64,000 bases of DNA from Gordius sp. MW1. Lineage: Eukaryota > Nematomorpha > Gordioida > Gordea > Gordiidae. Location: assembly GCA_964036665.1 (NCBI GenBank), contig OZ038527.1, positions 8,215,835 through 8,279,834 of the forward strand, written 5' to 3'. Shown piece after piece: positions 41,401 to 53,100 of the stretch (its first letter is position 1; each line of letters starts with the position of its first letter). The position numbers and the translations under genes are program-made. The notes beneath the pieces are model-generated. The model was not told where the DNA came from, ran no database searches, and saw only the letters and a list, made by a program, of their open reading frames with translations.

Positions 41401-42890
41401 TATGAGCGGTTTTAACAAGAAATGCTTTTTTAGGGGGAAGGGCATACATATTCTTATATTCAAATTTGGTGCGAGAGCAAAGAGATTGAAATGGTCCCCT
41501 AAATTAAAGCTGTTAAATTTTCAAGACGGAAGAAAAAAAACGGTCGTGGTTAAAAAAATTGGAAGCCATAAATGTGTAAATCTTACAAATTTTTCCCGAA
41601 TATTTTTTTAAAATATAAAACTTTTATGGAATACATACATAGAAATACCCACTAAAAAAATTCTTAAAGTCACTATTGATAGATAAAACACAATAAAATG
41701 AAAAAAGCAGAAAACTTATAAAGAATCTATTTAAAGAAATTTTAAAGAACTTGTTTGATTGGAATAAAAAGGAAAATGCCAGATTTCTACTAATACCAAA
41801 AAATAGAGGCTTAATAACTAGTTTATGTTACTTTTTAAATAGGGCACACTTTTTTGGTGATATCCAATGCATTCATTTATTGGTTGGTAAAATTTTAATT
41901 AAAAAATGTGCTTCATTTATAGTCCAACAAAATAGGCATTTTATGTTAACTATGAACAAATTCATTTGACCAGATAGTATCTAACTTTCACTGGATAATT
42001 GAATCCAACAAAGATTAGGTTATCATATTTTTTTATATAACGATACATTTAAAAGGAATTCAATTAATCCATTGTCATAATAATATAGTGTTATAAGTTC
42101 TGTGATAAATTAATTAAGTATTAATTAATATAACAAGATAAAATTGATTAATTATATTTACATACCTGAAGAACAACATTGCAATAATCATTGGCCTTGA
42201 TGTTGTTAAGTCCAACAATTCCTTAAATTTGTATTAAAATTTATTAAAAATAATTATACCTGGTAGATATAATGTCCCATCATGGGCCCTAGACAACTTT
42301 TCATTAACATCTAATGAATCAACATGCTCCTGTGAAAATGTTGGTCTAAGCACATACTACAGTATAAATTGTAAATATTAATAATAAATTACCTTGATAT
42401 CATCTAAGGATGAATCAACAACTTCATAATTATCAGGTAGACAATAGAACTTTAAGGTATGTAGATTAATATAAACATGGTGCCCTAATAGCACACTATG
42501 TGTAAAAGCATGAGATTTTTGACCTCTTCCTAAATTCTATAAGCAAAAACTTAAATAAATTGTACCTTGAAAATATTTACCACATATTAAGCATGCATAT
42601 ACATTCAAATGTGATAGTGAGACTGAGCATAACTTTTCAAAATCAAAATCTAATACACTCCTACAAAATTTAGGTAGATTAAAGATCATTTTACCTGTTA
42701 ATCGTATCAATAAAAGGACATTTATTTCCTTGTACTACCAATGCCGCCTTTTTGCCTATTGAAAAAATGAACGTTATGTATATGCTTTAATTAAAGCTAA
42801 TTTAAAATATTTATAAATTAGAAAAAAGATACTTGTATGCAACTCCTTTTTTCGCTTCGCAGCATGATCAGGTGTCGCTACAAGTGCCAT
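38416..42890 (-). CDS. Usp39: USP39 / Sad1-type U4/U6.U5 tri-snRNP factor (inactive deubiquitinase fold)
   Basis: Fourteen exons: 42890-42833, 42755-42695, 42660-42566, 42529-42393, 42356-42260, 42221-42166, 41333-41108, 40558-40413, 40344-40299, 39987-39764, 39560-39499, 39416-39269, 38616-38530 and 38445-38416. They total 1473 bases (490 aa) and are in phase throughout. USP39 acts in the nucleus in tri-snRNP stability and pre-mRNA splicing. An N-terminal UBP zinc finger is visible (CPFIDTINR; CLICGKYFQGRGQKSH; HTLKFYCLPDNYE), followed by the USP fold (RPPGDIMF, RNYFL, NFKAHVSPHEMLQAVVLC, PQVPIHTILAKFNG, RLPPYLILCFKRFTKN, YRMHVLHK, KWYEMQDL). In the Cys box, GLNNIKANDYCN has Asp161 where active USPs have Cys, as in other USP39 proteins. 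Relative to human (565 aa) it lacks most of the RS-like N-terminal extension. Confidence 0.97.
40664..40808. mobile_element. hAT-like MITE, TAGAG family, perfect TSD
   Basis: A 145-bp element, TAGAGACCTGCACGGCC...GGCCCGTTGCAGGTCTCTA, flanked by atccgtac on both sides (40656-40663 and 40809-40816). It lies in USP39 intron 7 and is the clearest evidence that the TAGAG, CGGGC-rich family belongs to hAT. Confidence 0.9.
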
Positions 42891-42961
42891 ATTTGAATAA
42901 ATTAAATGTAGAGAGACATAATCGTTTAGCTACATAAAATATGTTTATCTCGAATTACATC

Positions 42962-43001
42962 GGTGCTACTCATAGACTAATTATTAGTCTAGGGTGCTAC
43001 T
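42962..43001. repeat. Miniature fold-back remnant flanked by direct repeats
   Basis: CATAGACTAATTATTAGTCTAG (written in two halves: CATAGACTAAT / TATTAGTCTAG) lies between two copies of ggtgctact. It looks like only the two terminal tips of the CATAGACTAATAGACTGC MITE family, with the interior lost. It is about 70 bases upstream of the USP39 start codon. Confidence 0.65.
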
Positions 43002-43017
43002 AGTATTATAAAGCGTC

Positions 43018-43163
43018 ATGGGCGTAGCCAGGAGAGGAGCTCTAAATACAAAAATTTGTTAAAATTTATTTAAATTATGGCTAACATTTCAAAAAAGGAT
43101 CATTTTGCCCCTCCTTAATTCTTTTTTGGCCCCCTCTAATTCCAAAGCTGGCTACCCCCAACA
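43018..43163. mobile_element. MITE, CATGGGCGTAGCC family
   Basis: It starts CATGGGCGTAGCCAGG, has 'aaaaaaggatcattttgcccctcc' inside and ends AAGCTGGCTACCCCC. No target duplication is clear. It lies upstream of USP39. Confidence 0.7.
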
Positions 43164-43262
43164 AATATACTTTATGATGTATAATTGCATAAGAAAAAAT
43201 AATAGCTCGTAGTTATTATTTATTATATAACCACTTATAATATAAAATATAAAAATACAAAG

Positions 43263-43280
43263 GTGTGTGTGTGTGTGTGT
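43263..43280. repeat. (GT)9 microsatellite
   Basis: Nine uninterrupted GT units upstream of USP39. Confidence 0.9.
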
Positions 43281-44860
43281 TAAGAGCACGCGAAGTTTAT
43301 ATAGGGATAATATGAGTTATACAGTTTACCAAGGATATTTATTTCTGAAATTATTTTTAAGGTTCTAAGAGATGCTAAATATATCGATAGTCTTCTAGGA
43401 AGACAGAGTCGATTTACGTCATAGCGTGTAACAAACTTGTTTCTTGTCACTGACGTCGTGAGTGATTTACGTCTCTAGACTGACGTCAGGTGTAATTCGG
43501 AAATGTCAATGCAATATCCTATATCTTCTATTGTTTACAAAAACTATGTATATTAACTGTTAGCTAGTCTAATCCGATAAACAAGTTCTTTTTCTTCTGT
43601 AACGAGTATTTGATTCACAGTTGTGGGGTGTGTTTTGATGAGTTTCTTTCATCTTGATCGGGTAAGTCCCATATCTTGATTAATCTTGTAAGATTTTATA
43701 ACTTTGTCTACTAGCGCTTTTCAGGTAACACGAGGTCGTCCTCTTCCTCACTTTTTCGGTGCCTCCATGCCCAGCATTTTTTGATTTAATCATCTCCCTT
43801 TTTAGTATATGCCCAAACCACCTCAGCTAATTTTCGTTAATTAAGCTGCCCTGAATACCCATTTTTGTCCTGAGAAAGTCATGGTCGAGCCATACCCGAA
43901 GCTAATCAGATGATATTTCTCATTTTTTAGCCTTGTTCCTAAGATCTTTTCCATAAGCTTCCAGGAATGGCAAGTTAATTTGATACCTCTGTAATTGCTA
44001 CAGTACTGAGGGTTACCTTCGCCTTTTAATAAGGGTGTAATCGTGATTGCTCATCATTGATTAGGAATTCTCTCTTTTACCAATCTTGTTAACCTTCTTC
44101 TCTCAGACCCAAGCTTCCATAGGAATTCCATATGGTCCATTAGCTTTTCTTTTTGCATCTTGTTCATTTGTGTCCTAACTACATCTTCGTGAAAGAGCTC
44201 GACCATGCTTATTTTTGGCTCATTATCGGGAAGGGAATCTTTGTCATGTGCAATATTTGTAAGTTCTATGAAATATCCTTTCCACCTTTTCATCACTTCT
44301 TGCGGCTTCAGTAAGGTTTGACCCTTCTCGTTTTCGCCAATTTAAAGGAATCCGACATCGCGACTTTTCTTGTTCCTTTTGGCCTATTTGTACAGAAACC
44401 TGTCGCCCCCATTTCAACCTTGTCTGCCACTCGGTGTACGCATTCTTACGGCTTTCTCGGTCTCCCTATACTCTTGATAATCCCCAAATTTATGACTTAT
44501 GCCACCGTCTATATGGAGACATCCCCAACCGATTGATTTCACCACCATAGGTCTCTATTTATAACATTTTCTTCTTTGGTATGTCCTAGAACCCTAATAC
44601 CTGTTTCTTTATGGCCGCAATTAGTGTCTCTCAATTGTTGTATACGTCGGCTTTTTGATCCGATGTATTCTTTTGCGTTTCGTATCGAATTCGAGGTTCA
44701 TAAACCCTTCTTCTTTGGGAAATATTTTTCTTTCGAGATCCATAAAAGTAGACGATGTTGCAAGGCGATTTCTTTTCCCGGTGTTACTTTACAATCTTTG
44801 ATCCACTATAAATCCTTTCGCCATGAGCATAATCAATTTGACTTTAATGTCTCCCACTTC

Positions 44861-46418
44861 TAGTGTTTCGATCTCGTCTCGTCTCGGTCACTAAAAATCT
44901 CGGTCTCGTCTCGTCTCGACTTTAAAAAAAATATTTACGGAATCAAATTTTTTCATGTTTTATTAAAAATATTAGAGAAGTGTTAAAAAATCCAAATGGC
45001 AAACTTTTTTTTGAAAAACTTTAATACACAAACTTTATAAAGATTGAGCGGAAAACGACATCTCATTGGCAAATGATTCAATCCATAAAGATAACATTTC
45101 TAGGGAAAGTGCAGACTATAAAAACTATAAATAAATTTGAAGTATGGAAAAAAAATTTTATACTAGCAAATTGTAACATTTGTATCAAATTCACTGTGTT
45201 TGTCAACTATAAATAGACTTAGTTGCACATATTAAACGTTTTAAAAACAACAATGAAAGCAGCATTATCATAGAACTAAGAACATAAGGGTTTAAACTTT
45301 AAATTAAAGAGCACATATTTAAATTTATGATAAAATTTATTATAATCAAGTTTATATTCCAAATAATTACCTTCCGTAACTAACCTTGCCATTAAATAGT
45401 TATTTACTATATAGTATAGGTTCGTGTATTTATTTTATATTGCACAATTATAGTAAACTTGAATGCACCTGCCAACTCAGCTTATAATGCGAAAAGTAAT
45501 GCACATGACAAAACTATGTATTGATATAAGTTCTTAAAGGTTCAAATTAGGGAGGTGTAGTATATGTTGAAGCATTTATAGAGTCATTATTTAATATTTA
45601 ATCTATTATGGCAATTTCTCGCTATAACCAGTTTTTGTTATTTTTTTTATATCTATATCCTCGTTGTTATAATCACTCTACTTCATTTTTATTTTTTGAG
45701 ACTACATCTTCTCCCTTTTTCCCCCTTGAAGATGGACCATAAGTGTCCAAAATATTGCGTTCCATTTCCCTCTACCTAGGCTATCAATCCAAATCCACCG
45801 ATTTTATACAATGACATTTATGTCATTAAATACATTGCAATTTTCAAATCGTTAGGCGGGTGCTTAAAAATCTCGAGCCACCTTAGCTTAACTTGTTTAA
45901 TTATAAACTGATTGACCACCAATTTATAATTACCGCATCATACAGGATGAGTAACTGCGAAATTCAAAATGTTTTAGTAATATTTAGTTTTCCATCAGAA
46001 CTCATTCTAAGCCTAAAATTTTGTAATATTTAATAATTATACAAATATGTGGTAAATATTTATAAAATTATTCACATACCCTAATGGTCAACTATACTTA
46101 AGTAAATGATTGCCAAATTTTAAATTTTTTGCATAAATTAATAATATTTACTAAACTTAGGAATTTCTCCAATATCAAATATATTCCATCCATACATAGA
46201 TTTACACTTAATACCTTAAATGTAAATCATGCAAATTAAAATACTCAATAATTTAATAAAATCTAACGTTCAATAAAAAGTCGAGATCTCGCCGAAAAAA
46301 TCTCGTATCGTCTCGTCTCGACAACAAAATTCTTGTCTCGATCTCGAATCCATTTTTCAAATTCCCGTCTTCGAGACGAGACGAGACCGCGATTTTTCTC
46401 GGTTTTATCGCATCACTA
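44861..46418. mobile_element. hAT-type non-autonomous element, copy 1
   Basis: A 1558-bp element beginning TAGTGTTTCGAT and ending, in inverse, TAGTGATGCGATAAAACCG. The 8-bp duplication cccacttc lies on both sides (44853-44860 and 46419-46426). Both ends carry clusters of CTCGT/CGAGA motifs for about 70-150 bases; the core is AT-rich without coding capacity. It splits the RTE LINE. Confidence 0.9.
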
Positions 46419-46991
46419 CCCACTTCTATAAGTTACAATATGATCTTTTCTCTTTTGAAAATAAGTTATGCTTAAGATACCTGGAGAAATTTTTCCTCTT
46501 CCTTGTGATTTTGCCCATAGCCATAATTTAGGTGGGCGTCGCCCCAATAATTAGTCTTCCCGTCTTATACTATCTTTTCCAATGAATCGAAAAATATGGC
46601 TAGCTCTGAATCTATACACCCAATCTCGGATGCATAGGCGCATATAATGGTTAGGAGTCCTTGATCTGCGATCTACACCCACATTAACCTGTCTGAAAAA
46701 CGCTTGACTTCCACCCCTTGATCTTGAACGATTCGCTTAAACGATATCGACCCTGTTTCTACGATTTGGTGGCTCACTGGAGATTAGCTCGTATTTCGCT
46801 CCTAACTCCCAAATTTTTTGGCCTTTTTGCGACCTTGATGCTCTTTCCTGTCAACATGCCTACATTTCAGCATGTTATCCGCATTCTATCCAGAATTCCT
46901 CCGCCCACGTTGTGAGTCAAGCGGTGACCCTAGTGTAGTTTTCACATTGCAAGGGCGGAATATGCAGTATGCGTCGTTTGCGGAGGACGCC

Positions 46992-48500
46992 TAGTGATGC
47001 GGAAAAACCGAGAATAATCTCGGTCTCGTCTCGTCTCGATTTGAAAAATGGAGTCGAGATCGAGACGAGAATTTTGATGCCGAGACGAGACGATACGAGA
47101 TTTCTTCGGCGAGATCTCGACTTTTATTGATCGTTAGATTTTAATCAATTATTGTGTATTTTAATTTGCATGCTTTACATTTAAGGTATTAAGTGTAAAT
47201 CAATATGTATGGAATATATTTAATATTAAATCCTAAGTGTAGTAAATATTATATATTAGTGCAAAAAAATTAAAATTTGGCAATCATTGACCCAAATGGC
47301 TCTTAGGTATGTGAATAATTTTATAATATATTTATCACATATTTGTATCCATAGCATTTTTAAATATTACACATTAGGCTTAGAATGAGTTCTGATGGAA
47401 TAGTAAATATTCCTAAAGCAAATTTGAATTTCGCAATTACTCATCTTGCATAATGCGGTAATTATAAATTGGTGGTCAATCCGTTTGATTAATTAAACAA
47501 GTTAAGCTATGGTGGCTTTAGATTTTTGAGCACCCATTTAAAGATTTCAAAACTACATTAGAATATTTAATGGCATCCTAATAGATTAAATCATAAATCA
47601 TGAGTTCTCTAGAAGTTTTTATGCTTCAACTAATAGTACACCTTCCAAATTTTTGAACCTTAATAAGACATTTTGTGACTACATAGTTTTGTCATATGCA
47701 TCATTTTTCACAGTATAAGCTGAAAGTTTAAAACCCTATGTTCTTAGTCCTATAAATGCTGCTTTTGTTATTTTTTTACAACGTTTTAATATGTGCAACT
47801 AGTTATCAATTCTGTAAATAATAATAATACTATCACTAAAAGTCACTCGCACTTTGTGATTTATAGGGCTATAGTAAACATGCAATAAATACTCTGGGCT
47901 ATAATTGACGATGGTAATATCAAGAGACTAAAACGTTTGCCTTAAATATGTTAAGGTCTACTTTGAGGTTTTAGCCAGGGTTAATAAAGGGTCTCAATTT
48001 GCTCAATTGTGCAACTAAGTCAACTATAGGCGACCTTATAATTTTCTCAGTCTAAAGATGACAAACACAGTATATTTGATACAAATGTTTTGGTAGAATT
48101 AAAATTTAATTTTCTATACTTCAAATTTATTTATAGTTTTTTAGTCTGCACTTTCCATAGATAATGTTATCTTTATGAATTAATTTATATCTTTATATTG
48201 TCAATAAGATGCCGTGTCCCGCTAAATCTTTAAAAAGTTTGTGTATTAAAGTTTCAAAAAATATAAAAGTTTGTCATTTGGATTTTTTAACACTTATTTA
48301 GTATTTTTTATAAAACAGGAGAAATTTTTATTCCGTATATACTTTTTTTAAAAAAGTCGAGACGAGACGAGAATTCTCGTCGAGACGAAACGAGACCGAG
48401 ATTTTTCTAGACCGAGACGAGACGAGATCGAGATTTTCATAATCGCTCCCGAGACGAGACGAGATTTTGCTTTCGAGACCGAGACGAGATCGAAACACTA
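46992..48500. mobile_element. hAT-type non-autonomous element, copy 2 (inverted)
   Basis: A 1509-bp element beginning TAGTGATGCGGAAAAACCGAG and ending CGAAACACTA. The perfect 8-bp duplication aggacgcc lies on both sides (46984-46991 and 48501-48508). It is the same family as copy 1 in the opposite orientation, 573 bases away, inside the same LINE. Core segments can be matched in inverse. Confidence 0.9.
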
Positions 48501-48620
48501 AGGACGCCCTAGCTTTGAGTTATAAGTTTTGCTTGAGACTATCATAACTTTGGAAATAGTTATTACAACCGAACCGACCTGACGTTAACCCTTCACTTTT
48601 TGTACAAGGACTTGGGACCG

Positions 48621-49271
48621 TCGTGGTTAGTGTTTAATCCAATAAACAAGTTAAGGACATTGTTTAATTGCAACTTTTTAATTATTGACAGTATTTAATA
48701 CCGATTATTTTTTTCCCAATATCATTTTTACCTTAGTCTCAAAGATAGACAAGTTACTAATAGTATTTTATATTCTATCAGCATGACCTGCACAGTGCAT
48801 ACAGCATGCTTGTTGACCACTAACAAAATATTTAGCACCCTACCTAGCACAACCTGGTCAAAATATCATCACATAATATCGGTGAAAAGAAAAAATTACA
48901 AGCACCGCCACCATCGAATCCCATTAACGCGCCCTTGGGTGTACCATTCTAAATGCAAATCACTCAAAAATTAATCAATTAAATAGTATAATGGTTAATA
49001 AATTTAAAGTAGAGATCTCGTTTGTCTTGAGATCAAAATTCTTGTTTCTCTCTTGAGTAGACGAGTCGAGAATCTTCTCGAATTTATTTGTATAAATAAG
49101 TATTTATAGTGTTGTTGTTAACAATATGGTGCAAAAATTATTAAAACTTCCTTTTATTTAAGATGTATAAAAATTTATGATTTTATCGCTCTTCCAGTTC
49201 CACAAAGAGATAAACTGTCCACACATTTCTACGAGCGTCTGAGGTAAAATTATAGTTAAATTAATCTTAAC
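48621..49271. other. Intergenic, weak relic
   Basis: AT-rich sequence. The stretch at about 49010-49080 has 'gagatctcg' and 'gacgagtcgag' motifs that may be a worn end of the same CGAGA-rich hAT family. Nothing else was recognised. Confidence 0.4.
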
Positions 49272-49551
49272 CAGGCGCGTAGCCAAGGGGGCAGAAAGCG
49301 GGAATTTTCTACCCCCTTGACCAAAATTTGAATTTTTTTTGGGATTAATAATAATTAGCTTAAAAGGGTTAAAATATTATAGTTTAGTTGCCTGATTAAT
49401 GAAGAGAAGAGATTTTTCCAAAGCTGGTTATATGCGCCTTGAAGTTTCGATATATTGTACGCGAAGTTTATTTTTGTTACATTATAAATAAAAGTGTCAA
49501 AATTTTTTTTGAATTTTTCTTCCCCTTGAGAAAATCCTGGCTACGCGCCTG
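49272..49551. mobile_element. hAT-like MITE, CAGGCGCGTAGCCA family, perfect TSD
   Basis: This 280-bp element has 14-bp perfect inverted termini CAGGCGCGTAGCCA and the duplication atcttaac on both sides (49264-49271 and 49552-49559). Its termini resemble the CATGGGCGTAGCCA family, suggesting related transposases. Confidence 0.9.
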
Positions 49552-50190
49552 ATCTTAACATTTAGGAGTAATCAAACCATACACTGTCAATAAATGCCTA
49601 ACTTATTTGTTTTGTTTATTAATATAAATTGTACTTATAGTGTCCACAAAATACATATTTACTTAAAACAAATAAGAATCAACCCAAGATTTATAATAGG
49701 ATTAAAATTAAATTTATTGATATATAAATACTACATAAGTGCAGTTTACGATAATAAATCGCTGTAAAATATACAGGCGTCGTATCTTTTATCAAACATA
49801 ATTGATTTGATATAATTTAAATCCATTTGATCAAAGGGGGAGATTAAAATAAGTTATAAAAACATTGGTATTACAAAACGTTAACTAATGATGTGCTGAT
49901 ATTTTTTCATGATTCTCATATAGGATTTGTATGCAATGGTTGAATGTCAAGTTAACGGTCAAATAAATTGGTTCCTTAATCGTGAAGTGCAATTCGTCTA
50001 ACAAAGAATTTGTCACGCACAAAAGAATTGAGGTGGGACATTCATTAAACATAAACTGACAAAAAACAGTGAAAAAAGGATGATTGAATAAAACATGTAT
50101 CTAAAAAACGCTTGGTTAAGGATTGGATTTAGGGCAATTTAATACATTTTTTGGCACGCAATTGATTAAGAAATTCTGGCCGAACTAGCT

Positions 50191-53100
50191 TTAAATCGTG
50201 CAATCCAAATCGTGAGCCAGGACACGGTAAGAATGAGGCGCTTCTTGCTTTTGGCACACCATTATGAGAGAAAATATGAGCCCCAAAACCTAAAATTAAC
50301 GTTACAAAAAATTATTTCAAAAAAAGAAATAATTTGTTTTTTTTATATTTAAAATTTAATTGGGACAAAAAACGAAATACATATGGATGGTATATAATAT
50401 ATACGTAAATAATTACTTGAATGACGAAAAATGCGATTCCAACTTCAATGATGTACACTAGGTTATCGGAAAAAATGTGCAAAAACCGTTGATAACAGCC
50501 CTGTATTATAAAATGGATGAATGATTAGAGCAAATTTGAAGGGGTAATTTGGATGAAACACCAAATAAATCACAAATAATCACTTTGTCAATATATAGGT
50601 TAAGCAAATAACACTTCGTCATTAAGAATATGAATGGTCGTTCTATACAAAACGCCTTCTATGATAATTCCATCTAATAAATGGGCGTCAAAATTAGCGA
50701 AAAATACTAAGGAAGCTATAACTAGGCACATTTAACAAAATAGAAAATTATATTAAAACACTACCTTTAAACGAGATTGAATATAATTTTAGCATGGAAA
50801 ATCGAGCTCTTGCGTCGGCAAAGCATATATAGTTAAAAATTTGTAAACTAAATATAGGCGATGTTTAGAAGGTTTTGAACAGTCGAAGCATCAACGATTT
50901 GTATAACATCAAGAATACTCGAATTAAACCCTGCAAGTCGAATGATAATTGAAAAAAGTAACTCAGCTTTATTGCAAATATTCTCAATATACTTTAAAAA
51001 ATAATTCCCCCAAAATGAACTCATTTAATATTTTGCAGGGATTGCTTTCATTATCAATTTTTTATAAAGAGTAGCGAACTGCACGGGTGACCTGTAACCC
51101 GACCCAGCTCGACTAGGGTTGAAAATTTTGAAATGTCTTCAGGTCGGGTCGGCTTCGAGTTAAAAATTCTAAAATGCTTTCGAGTTCGGGTTGAAAAAAA
51201 AGTGACTTTGAGTTCTCTAATAAACAGCCAAATGCAGCCTATAATAAATTGCAACACGAACACCTCCTCCTTACTTCTTGATTGAATTCTTGTGGATAAT
51301 TGGAACTGCCCGAGCACTGGTAGGGGTTTTTACAACAGCTCCCAGGCACGATTTGGGTTGAACTGGGGTCGGCTCTGTGAACCGCTCTGTACCAAGAGGT
51401 CCCGATCCAATCCGTGTAATTATCGATGCCACAACACCTACCCTTGACCTGAATGAAATTGATTTCGTCGTAGAGGTCCGATGAATTGCCGTAAGTCCTG
51501 AAAGCGGTTATCAGCTCTTTTCGGGCCCCGGCTTCGAGCTATGTAGGGAGGCGCGAGTTAAATAAACGCGTAAAAAGGTTAAATTTGAACAAGACTACAA
51601 AATATGACATTCAACAATCTTAAAAAAAGAATTTATACACATATATAAAGGGATATGTATGACAAATTAATGACCAAATTAATTTTTTTAAACATCTTAT
51701 ATAAGTATTATTTAATTATATTTCCAACTTGGATTTTAGCCCCCAAATTTACACGTAAACCTTTACCAAATTAGGGGTAGTAATTTATTTTCTTTATTTA
51801 AAAACTTTTAAAATAACAGTCGTCATATTATGGGGTCTTCAATTAGCTAAAATTGCGATTCGAGGTGAAAATGTCAAATTGCGGGTTTTTACGATTTATT
51901 CGTTCGCAACCATGTTTAGATAAACGTATTAGTCAATTTTTTAGGCAAAATCATATTTTGAAATTGAGAGGTATATGAATATTGGAAAAATATGTGTAAA
52001 AAAACCAAACTTTAGATTAAATAAGAAAGATCTTCTAACAAATCGACCGTATTTGCAAATCTAATCACTAAAAAATGAAATTATCTTAATAAGGTTTTAA
52101 AATTGCTAGCCTAATCCGAGAGAGACGGGTTGGGTGATACGTGCACGATTATGGCAAGGTGCACAATCATGGGCGTAGTCAGGAATCAGGATTGGGATTA
52201 GAGGGGGGGGGCAATAATGATTTAGGGAGTGGCAAATGATAATGTATTAAAATTTAAAATTTTTGAAATTAGAGGGGGGCAGCCACCCCTCCCTGCCTCC
52301 CCCTGGCTACCCCGATGTGCACAATATTTAGCTCTATAAATTTGCTAGCTTCAATTCTAGACAGATCCCTGTCGATTCATACTACATTAAATAGGTTTAA
52401 AATGCTAACGTCGCGTTTTGTGAACGTCTTCTAATTCTAACTGACTTCGATTATTATTGTAAAAATAAGCTCATTATTAAAGGGTTGATCGTAATAGCAT
52501 TTTAATCATGTATGACGCAATATTAAAAGCTATTTTTAAGGCGTATTGAATAGCAAAAGCTCGTAATGTCCAATTCTTAGACAGACTCACATCTATTATT
52601 AATAACATCGCCTTGACGTAAAGATGTGAAAAGGATAGCTGTAAGTAATTATCTTCACGTAGGTGTTGTGAGCATTTCAGGACATGCCTCCAACTCGGGG
52701 GGTAGTCAGGATATGAATTAGAGAGCGGCTAAAAAGGGATTTTTTTGGCCAATTTTATAGTTTTTACCTTTTTGATTTTGATAAGACAAGGTATCACTCC
52801 GTAACTCCCCCTAGATCTTTCTGTAGCGATGAACAACATGGTTAAGGGGAAGAGAAGTATTTAAAAGCCTACTAGTCAATAAAACTTTTTTTTGTCTAGT
52901 TTCATAATCTTGTTTGCTAATCGTGTGCAAGACTCAAATGCAGAAAACTGTATAATAAAAATAAAAACTTTGAGCCTTTATTTGAATTAAAGTCAAGTTG
53001 GCAAATCAAAAAGAAGGGAACATAGAAAAGATTTAAATGAACCATATTTCTTGACTTAATAATCTACTTTTAACACTCCGTTGGCTAGGTGGGGTCTCAC

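Larger units (their letters stand above)
43725..48620 (-). pseudogene. Decayed RTE-type LINE interrupted by two MITEs
   Basis: Read on the minus strand, three pieces (about 48620-48501, 46991-46419 and 44860-43725) contain a non-LTR retrotransposon in order. The endonuclease part has VEVKRFSDRL, IICAYASEIGC and FFDSLEKIV. Its end shows DCKVTPGKEIALQHRLLLW. The linker/reverse transcriptase start shows VMKRWKGYFIELTNI, VELFHEDVVRTQMNKMQ and NPQYCSNYRGIKL with WKLMEKIL. The 3' terminal LRWFGHILKREM and a GRP-like motif follow directly, so the reverse transcriptase core (YxDD region) is deleted. Frames are broken by many stops. These motifs are characteristic of RTE-clade elements. It is inactive. 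Confidence 0.85.

Noticed and set aside
42566..42581. Earlier splice donor for USP39 exon 3 (tgtg|gtaaat)
   Set aside because: It keeps frame but would delete KYFQ from the conserved zinc finger. The donor 15 bases on (caag|gtacaa) restores the full motif.
46718..46915. 65-aa plus-strand frame
   Set aside because: It is antisense to the endonuclease part of the RTE LINE.
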